Source: Acidobacteriota bacterium (GTDB taxonomy: Bacteria; Acidobacteriota; Terriglobia; UBA7540). From it: a stretch of DNA of 5,665 nt. Position 1 is the stretch's first letter; the number at the start of each line of letters is the position of its first letter. Positions 1-3,797 of the stretch are shown in pieces. Made by a program: the position numbers and the translations under genes. The DNA is taken from positions 1-5,665 of the forward strand of contig QHZK01000354.1 in NCBI GenBank assembly GCA_003224635.1, read 5' to 3'. Under the pieces are notes generated by a model that worked only from the letters and a program-made list of their open reading frames with translations, had not been told where the DNA came from and did not search any database.

Positions 1-289
1 GCTTTAGTCAGCAGGCTGAAAACCTCCGGGACAATGTCATTCTGAGAGCCGCAGGCGACGAAGAATCTCGCAGTGCCGAATTTTCAGAGCGAGATTCTTC
101 GCTTCGCTCAGAATGACAGGGCAGGAGCGTTTCACCATCGGACAGTTTTTCCACAGTCTGTACACATGCAAGTTTTCGGGACTTGCCTTCGATGCTTTTC
201 GCGCTGCCAGTCTCGCCCGACATTCAGAACACTCAAAGGCCCCGAGCACACGCACAAGGAGCGAAGGACCAAAGACAACGGACGTTTTT
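1..289. other. Non-coding region with one repeat
   Basis: No gene is supported here. Open frames on both strands are short (about 70-85 codons), overlap one another, run through the palindromic repeat at 35-118 and lack family-like sequence. Positions 1-20 (ending CAGCAGGCTGAA) may be the edge of another dispersed repeat, but too little is visible. The stretch 119-289 shows no terminator-like hairpin with a T tract on either strand. A single TTTTCCACA at 147-155 resembles a DnaA box with one mismatch and is not clustered. Confidence 0.7.
35..118. repeat. Palindromic intergenic repeat (HSERSEESRS type)
   Basis: This is an imperfect inverted repeat. The left arm (35-71) and right arm (89-118) share a perfectly complementary outer 12-mer (TGTCATTCTGAG / CTCAGAATGACA) and a perfectly complementary inner 11-mer (AAGAATCTCGC / GCGAGATTCTT). 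Between these, the left arm carries 14 nt and the right arm only 7 nt, so a folded form would have an asymmetric internal loop; the apical loop is 72-88. Translated on the minus strand it gives HSERSEESRS, a string I recall as a common spurious ORF product in acidobacterial and other environmental genomes. That recollection was not checked here. It probably is a REP- or MITE-like dispersed element, not a gene. It lies beyond the 3' end of the minus-strand gene ending at 290, about 170 bp away, which is too far to be its simple terminator. Confidence 0.85.
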
Positions 290-1249
290 CTAGGCCCACC
301 ACATTTCCTTCAGCTTTTCCTTGATGACGATGTTGTTTAAGAAGGTCGCCGCCTTGGTCAGGCCCTCGTCAATCGACATCAGGCTGTCTTCGTGCTCGAT
401 CGAGAGCACGTCGTCGTACCCGACCATTTGCAGGGTCGAGACGAGGTCGGCCCAGAAGTCGCGGCCGTGGCCGTAGCCGACGGTGCGGAAAAGGAAGGAC
501 CGGTGTCGCTCGTCGCTATAGGGCTTGGTATCGAGCACGCCGTTGACCTTGAAGTTGACATCGTACATCCGCGTGTCCTTGGCGTGACAGTGGAAGACCG
601 CTTCGCCCAGGGCCCGGACGGCGCTCGTGGGATCGATGCCCTGCCAGAACATGTGGCTCGGGTCGAAATTGCAGCCAATGGCCTTACCCGCCTCGGCGCG
701 CAGCCGCAGCATGGTCTCCGGATTGTAGACCGAAAAGCCGGGGTGCATCTCGATGGCGACGCGCACGCCATGGTCCTCGGCGAACTTGGCGCGCTTCTTC
801 CAGTAAGGGATCACCTTCTTTTCCCACTGCCATTTCAAGAGGTCAAGGTAGTCGGGCGGCCAGGGCGTTGGCGACCAACTGGGATACTTGGCGTTGTCGG
901 AGTCGCCGGGACAGCCGGAGAAGTCGATGACCGTTTTGACGCCGAGCTTCTGGGCCAGGAGGATGGTCTTTCGGCTGACCTCGACACAATTCTGAGCGAA
1001 CTGCTTGTTCGGATGGAGCGGGTTGCCGTGACAGCTCAAGGCGCTGATGGCGATGCCCTGGTCGTCGAGCTTCTGCTTGAACTCCTTGAGCTGTGGCGGG
1101 GAGCTCAACCACTCCAGCTTCAGGTGCGGGTCGCCGGGGTAGTTTCCTGTCCCCAGCTCGAGCGTCCGGATTCCGAGAGGCTTGATCTTCTTGATCACTT
1201 CGTCGAGGCTGAGTTTCGCGAACAGCGCGGTGAACAGACCTACCTTCAT
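290..1249 (-). CDS. Sugar phosphate isomerase/epimerase-like TIM-barrel protein
   Basis: The 319-residue protein belongs to the xylose isomerase-like/AP endonuclease family 2 TIM-barrel superfamily (Pfam AP_endonuc_2 type). Relatives isomerise, epimerise or dehydrate sugars and inositols using a divalent metal. Probable metal and catalytic positions sit where the family places them: E167 in AIEMHPG, D196 and H199 in NFDPSHM, H222 in HCHAKD and E285 in SIEHED. The N-terminus MKVGLFTALF is the first barrel strand and there is no signal peptide, so the enzyme should be cytoplasmic. I chose the ATG at 1249 because an AGGGAG ribosome site lies 8 nt upstream (1258-1263). An in-frame TTG at 1354 would add 35 low-complexity residues and sits almost at the predicted transcription start. 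The substrate cannot be told from sequence; an IolE-like or ketose epimerase role are both possible. It follows the LOG-like gene on the same strand after 261 bp and appears to have its own promoter. Confidence 0.92.
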   Translation of the reverse strand: MKVGLFTALFAKLSLDEVIKKIKPLGIRTLELGTGNYPGDPHLKLEWLSSPPQLKEFKQKLDDQGIAISALSCHGNPLHPNKQFAQNCVEVSRKTILLAQKLGVKTVIDFSGCPGDSDNAKYPSWSPTPWPPDYLDLLKWQWEKKVIPYWKKRAKFAEDHGVRVAIEMHPGFSVYNPETMLRLRAEAGKAIGCNFDPSHMFWQGIDPTSAVRALGEAVFHCHAKDTRMYDVNFKVNGVLDTKPYSDERHRSFLFRTVGYGHGRDFWADLVSTLQMVGYDDVLSIEHEDSLMSIDEGLTKAATFLNNIVIKEKLKEMWWA

Positions 1250-1363
1250 GGATGCTTCTCCCTTCAAACGGCGGGCGGGTGGCGCCGCTGACGAGGCGTC
1301 CGGCACCGTTGCGGCAGCCCGGGGTCGCCGGAATCGAATCGGAAAGTCCAGCAAAGAAGGGGT

Positions 1364-1392
1364 AATCTATATGCCGTGGGATTCTGCGTCAA
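1364..1392 (-). promoter_or_regulatory. Probable sigma70-type promoter for the 290-1249 gene
   Basis: Reading the minus strand, TTGACG (1392-1387; 5 of 6 to the -35 consensus) is followed by a 17-nt spacer and TAGATT (1369-1364; 4 of 6 to the -10). An overlapping TATAGA gives a 15-nt spacer. Transcription would begin near 1357 and leave a leader of about 108 nt before the ATG at 1249. This suggests the isomerase gene is transcribed separately from the LOG-like gene upstream. Predicted by eye only. Confidence 0.5.
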
Positions 1393-1412
1393 CTGAAAAA
1401 TCAGGGTTGGGG

Positions 1413-1508
1413 ACTCGGGGCTCGGGATAGGCGAAGCGGTAGTGGGCCATCACCCTCTTCAATTCAACCTGTGCTTTAGCCCCGAGCCCCGGATCCCGAG
1501 CCCCGGGT
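1413..1508. repeat. C/G-rich inverted repeat with tandem copy
   Basis: The arm at 1413-1428 (ACTCGGGGCTCGGGAT) is complementary at 15 of 16 positions to 1493-1508 (ATCCCGAGCCCCGGGT), with a 64-bp interior. The right side also holds a tandem duplication: CCCGAGCCCCGG occurs at 1481-1492 and 1495-1506 with a 14-bp period. The right arm begins only 2 bp beyond the stop codon of the LOG-like gene (1511). On the minus strand the left arm is followed by a five-T run (1400-1396). A transcript could therefore fold and stop here, but the long loop makes a classical intrinsic terminator unlikely. A dispersed intergenic repeat is an equal possibility. Confidence 0.6.
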
Positions 1509-1510
1509 TC

Positions 1511-2380
1511 TTATGGGACTGGAGCGCGAAGGGCCGCCCGCATGGCGCGGTTTCGCGCCAGGCTCCATTTGAGGGCCGCAAAGGCCTCCTTCGGAGTATC
1601 TGCGAAGCGGATCAGCTTCAATTCCTCTTCGGTCACCGTCCCTGCTTCGCACAGCCAGTCGAAATTGACCGCCTTTTTCCAAAACTTCGAGCCATAAAGC
1701 AGGATGGCGGCGTGGTGGCCCATCTTGCGAGTTTGCACCAGGGTCAGGAATTCCCACAGCTCATCCATGGTCCCATAGCCGCCGGGGAAGACGACGAGGG
1801 CGCGCGCGGGCGCCGCGAACCACAGCTTGCGCATGAAAAAGTACTTGAAGACGAAGTTCAATTCCGGGGTCACATAAGGGTTGGGCTTCTGCTCGGACGG
1901 GAGCTTGATATTCAGGCCGATGGAGAGGCCGCCCGCCTCGGTCGCGCCCCGGTTGGCCGCTTCCATGATCCCCGGACCTCCGCCGGAGCACACGACCAGA
2001 AAATGTTTTCCCCTGCCCAGCGAGAGCGACCAGCGCGTGATCAGTTTGGCGAGCTCCCGCGCCTCCTCATAGTAGCGCGACATCTCGACCGCCATCAGGG
2101 CTGCCTCGAAATCGGCGCCGCCCGCCGGCGATCCGCCGTCTTCACTCCGGCCTTGGAGCTCACCGAGCTTTTGATCGGCCTCCTCGCGAGACAGCAGCCG
2201 GGCTGAGCCAAAGAAGACCACGGTGTTCTGCACTCGGGCTCTCCGCAGCCGCGCCTGCGGTTCCAGGTACTCGGCCAGAATCCGCAACACGCGCCCCTCG
2301 CCACTCTCCATGAACCGGTCGTCCCGGTAGGCGAGCGCGGGTTCGGCGGCAGCCGGTTTATGTTTTCTTGAGTTGCCCAT
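1511..2380 (-). CDS. LOG-family (TIGR00730-like) nucleotide phosphoribohydrolase-like protein
   Basis: The 289-residue protein has the Rossmann-like fold and signatures of the LOG family, formerly misnamed lysine decarboxylase. Characterised members cleave cytokinin riboside 5'-monophosphates or other nucleoside monophosphates to base and ribose phosphate. Visible motifs are FFGSAR (56-61), SGGGPGIMEAANRG (132-145), FMRK (182-185) and the hallmark PGGYGTMDE (199-207). R184 and E207 are the likely catalytic pair. It is longer than the compact LOG form of about 190 residues: a polar N-terminal extension (1-50) and a charged insertion after FGSAR (about 62-105) account for the difference. The ATG at 2380 has GAGGG 4 nt upstream (2385-2389). 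There is no signal peptide, so it should be cytoplasmic. It is transcribed divergently from the exported isomerase at 2687. The family call is firm; cytokinin activation in this organism is not implied, and a general nucleotide-salvage role is likelier. Confidence 0.93.
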   Translation of the reverse strand: MGNSRKHKPAAAEPALAYRDDRFMESGEGRVLRILAEYLEPQARLRRARVQNTVVFFGSARLLSREEADQKLGELQGRSEDGGSPAGGADFEAALMAVEMSRYYEEARELAKLITRWSLSLGRGKHFLVVCSGGGPGIMEAANRGATEAGGLSIGLNIKLPSEQKPNPYVTPELNFVFKYFFMRKLWFAAPARALVVFPGGYGTMDELWEFLTLVQTRKMGHHAAILLYGSKFWKKAVNFDWLCEAGTVTEEELKLIRFADTPKEAFAALKWSLARNRAMRAALRAPVP

Positions 2381-2412
2381 ATGGCCCTCGATCGTCAGGT
2401 GAGGGCCTTCCG

Positions 2413-2441
2413 AGCATAGCAGAGGCAGGGTTTCGAGGAAA
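2413..2441 (-). promoter_or_regulatory. Weak candidate promoter for the LOG-like gene
   Basis: On the minus strand TATGCT (2418-2413; 4 of 6 to the -10 consensus) lies 17 nt downstream of TTTCCT (2441-2436), a poor -35. Initiation would fall near 2406, leaving a leader of about 26 nt. It is the best match I found between the gene start and the hairpin cluster, but it is close to chance level. Confidence 0.22.
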
Positions 2442-2454
2442 TCCGCATTTGTAG

Positions 2455-2477
2455 GGGAGGGCCTTCACGGCCCTCCC
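2455..2477. repeat. Perfect 9-bp hairpin (GGGAGGGCC)
   Basis: GGGAGGGCC (2455-2463) and GGCCCTCCC (2469-2477) form a perfect 9-bp stem with a TTCAC loop. It lies between two divergent gene starts, so it cannot terminate either gene, and no T tract follows it. It resembles the short GC-rich hairpin repeats scattered between genes in many environmental bacterial genomes; that likeness is from memory. Confidence 0.7.
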
Positions 2478-2483
2478 GTCTTC

Positions 2484-2557
2484 CTGGGAACGCGGCCAAC
2501 CTTGGCCCCTTTTTCGCAGGACCGAAAGACCTGCGGGCGAGACGCCCGCGCTCCCAG
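2484..2557. repeat. Branched multi-hairpin repeat element
   Basis: An outer stem pairs CTGGGAACGCG (2484-2494) with CGCGCTCCCAG (2547-2557) at 10 of 11 positions. The one mismatch becomes a G-U wobble if the minus strand is transcribed. Enclosed hairpins are GGCCA-ACCT-TGGCC (2495-2499 approximately, to 2507, base-paired symmetrically around 2500/2501), CGCAGG/CCTGCG (2515-2520 with 2530-2535), and an alternative GCGGGCG-AGA-CGCCCGC (2533-2549) that competes with the last two stems. A CCTTTTT follows the first inner hairpin on the plus strand (to 2514), but no plus-strand gene ends upstream. The element is probably a dispersed repeat or structured RNA remnant. Confidence 0.6.
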
Positions 2558-2572
2558 CGGTCGAACCTGAAC

Positions 2573-2586
2573 GCGCCTGAAGGCGC
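2573..2586. repeat. Small GCGCC-TGAA-GGCGC hairpin
   Basis: GCGCC (2573-2577), a TGAA loop and GGCGC (2582-2586) form a 5-bp GC-only stem, ending 10 bp before the -35 box of the promoter at 2597. It may be part of the hairpin cluster to its left or a site that affects promoter access. Nothing in the sequence decides between these. Confidence 0.45.
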
Positions 2587-2596
2587 CCGAAGACGG

Positions 2597-2625
2597 TTGA
2601 CCGCTTGCTTCGGGGATTCTACAAT
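2597..2625 (+). promoter_or_regulatory. Strong sigma70-type promoter for the 2687-3598 gene
   Basis: TTGACC (2597-2602; 5 of 6) and TACAAT (2620-2625; 5 of 6) are separated by exactly 17 nt, close to the ideal housekeeping promoter. Transcription should begin near 2632, giving a leader of about 55 nt. The in-frame TTG that would extend the downstream gene to 2597 is the -35 box itself, which rules that start out and supports the ATG at 2687. Confidence 0.75.
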
Positions 2626-2675
2626 GCGCGAGGCTTGTACTGCTCCACATGCCACATCTCACGCGCTCCGTCATT

Positions 2676-2680
2676 GGAGG
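2676..2680 (+). promoter_or_regulatory. Ribosome binding site that fixes the 2687 start
   Basis: GGAGG is spaced 6 nt before ATG 2687. No comparable site precedes the other in-frame start codons upstream, and the twin-arginine signal begins right after this ATG, so both signals agree. Confidence 0.85.
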
Positions 2681-2686
2681 CTTCCC

Positions 2687-3598
2687 ATGGATCGTCGTTC
2701 CTTTCTCGCTGCCGCCGGCTCTCTCGCAGCCGGTGGACTCTCTTCCGCCACATCGCGCACTCCCTCCGCAGCCGTCACGTCTGCGGACAGCAATCTTCCC
2801 GGCAAGACGGGCTTACGACTTTCGATCACGTGGGGGATGCTCGGCAGGATGCCGGTAGCCGAGGCGCTGGCCCTGCTCGCTCGTCAGGGCTACGACGCTT
2901 ATGAGATGTTCGACTGGCGCGATCCGAAAGTTCTCGAAACCTTCGTTGCCGAGAGGCAGAAATATCCCCTGGTTTGCGAGTGCCTGGTGGGGAACAAGGG
3001 CGTGACGGCGCCGGGTTGCGGCCTGGTGAATCCCCGCGAACGGGAGGAGTTCCTCCATCAGACGAGCCTCGCGATTGACGCCGCGAAGAAAGTTGACTGC
3101 CCCCAGCTCGTGACGCTGACCGGGAACGAGCTGGGCGGGATGCCGCGCTCGGAGCAGATGTCGAACGCGGTGGCGGCCCTGCGCGCGGCCGCGCCGCTGC
3201 TCAAGAAAAACGGGATTACGGCCGTGGTCGAAATCCTGAACACCTACGTGAATCACGCCGGATACTTCCTCTACTCCGTGCGCGACGGGGCGGAGTTGAT
3301 CGACCGGGTGGGCAGCCCCAACGTCAAGCTGCTTTTCGACATTTATCACGTGCAGATAATGGAAGGTAACCTGATCGAGAACATCCGGTCCAACCTCGAC
3401 CGTATCGGCCACTTCCACATCGGCGACGTTCCCGGCCGGCACGAGCCGGGCACGGGCGAAATCAACTACCGCAACGTCTTCAAAGCCATTTACGAGCTCG
3501 GCGACCGCTTCAAGGGCGCAGCGGCCCTCGAGTACGGTCCGCTCGCGCCGCTCGAGAGGAATCTCGCGGAGATGCGAGAAATGTCAAACTTTGCATAA
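2687..3598 (+). CDS. Tat-exported hydroxypyruvate isomerase-like TIM-barrel protein
   Basis: The 303-residue protein begins MDRRSFLAAAG, a twin-arginine signal (R3, R4, then a hydrophobic stretch to about 20), with cleavage likely somewhere between residues 21 and 34. The mature part is a xylose isomerase-like TIM barrel closest in motif pattern to hydroxypyruvate isomerase (Hyi), which interconverts hydroxypyruvate and tartronate semialdehyde. Matching blocks are VVEILNTYVNHAGYFL (180-195), LLFDIYHVQIMEGNL (215-229), GHFHIGDVPGRHEPGTGEIN (241-260) and ALEYGP (280-285). E182, D218, H244 and E282 are the likely metal and catalytic positions. The ATG at 2687 has a perfect GGAGG 6 nt upstream (2676-2680). 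Cytoplasmic Hyi enzymes have no export signal, so the true substrate may be a periplasmic sugar or hydroxy-acid. Family membership is solid; the exact reaction is inference. It is preceded by its own promoter and followed by a 199-bp gap. Confidence 0.93.
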   Translation: MDRRSFLAAAGSLAAGGLSSATSRTPSAAVTSADSNLPGKTGLRLSITWGMLGRMPVAEALALLARQGYDAYEMFDWRDPKVLETFVAERQKYPLVCECLVGNKGVTAPGCGLVNPREREEFLHQTSLAIDAAKKVDCPQLVTLTGNELGGMPRSEQMSNAVAALRAAAPLLKKNGITAVVEILNTYVNHAGYFLYSVRDGAELIDRVGSPNVKLLFDIYHVQIMEGNLIENIRSNLDRIGHFHIGDVPGRHEPGTGEINYRNVFKAIYELGDRFKGAAALEYGPLAPLERNLAEMREMSNFA

Positions 3599-3711
3599 CC
3601 GCTCGCTGGATTCTCCTCCTCGCAGCGGGGTTCGACGAAAAGACGCGACCAAATGCCAGGGAGGCTTTGTGTGGGTTCCCCGGACCCCGAAACCCGGGCT
3701 TTGAGAAGGGC

Positions 3712-3740
3712 TTGCAGTTTTTTCTTTCTTGAGGCATAGT
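3712..3740 (+). promoter_or_regulatory. Possible promoter for the 3798 gene
   Basis: TTGCAG (3712-3717) and CATAGT (3735-3740; 4 of 6 to the -10 consensus) are 17 nt apart, with a T-rich spacer that includes six consecutive T (3718-3723). Initiation near 3747 would leave a leader of about 50 nt. The -35 is weak (3 of 6), so this is a candidate only. The rest of the spacer 3599-3797 shows no clear terminator for the upstream gene. Confidence 0.35.
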
Positions 3741-3797
3741 CTGGTGCCAGGCGCCCAGCTTCATTTCTAGTCGCGAGTTCGCGGAAGAGAGACGGTG

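Noticed and set aside
35..118. CRISPR-like or small-protein reading of the repeat
   Set aside because: There is a single palindromic unit without spacers, and the encoded HSERSEESRS peptide is a by-product of the repeat.
147..155. TTTTCCACA resembling a DnaA box
   Set aside because: It is a single copy with one mismatch, with no cluster, AT-rich unwinding region or dnaA/dnaN gene nearby.
392..1291. Plus-strand open frame of 299 codons
   Set aside because: It lies entirely antisense to the TIM-barrel gene, whose family motifs and ribosome site are clear. Its product shows only low-complexity V/L/D/G-rich sequence, as expected from the opposite strand of a GC-rich gene.
1442..2206. Plus-strand open frame of 254 codons
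   Set aside because: It is antisense to the LOG-like gene, has no recognisable domain and begins inside the repeat-bearing spacer without a good ribosome site.
2494..2514. Hairpin followed by TTTTT, looking like an intrinsic terminator on the plus strand
   Set aside because: No plus-strand gene ends upstream of it; the stem is only 5-6 bp. It is better explained as part of the repeat cluster.
2813..3442. Minus-strand open frame of 209 codons
   Set aside because: It is the antisense shadow of the Hyi-like gene; composition is V/H/R/D-rich with no domain.
3599..3628. Possible terminator CCGCT...AGCGG after the Hyi-like gene
   Set aside because: The stem is only 5 bp with a loop of about 20 nt and no T tract follows.
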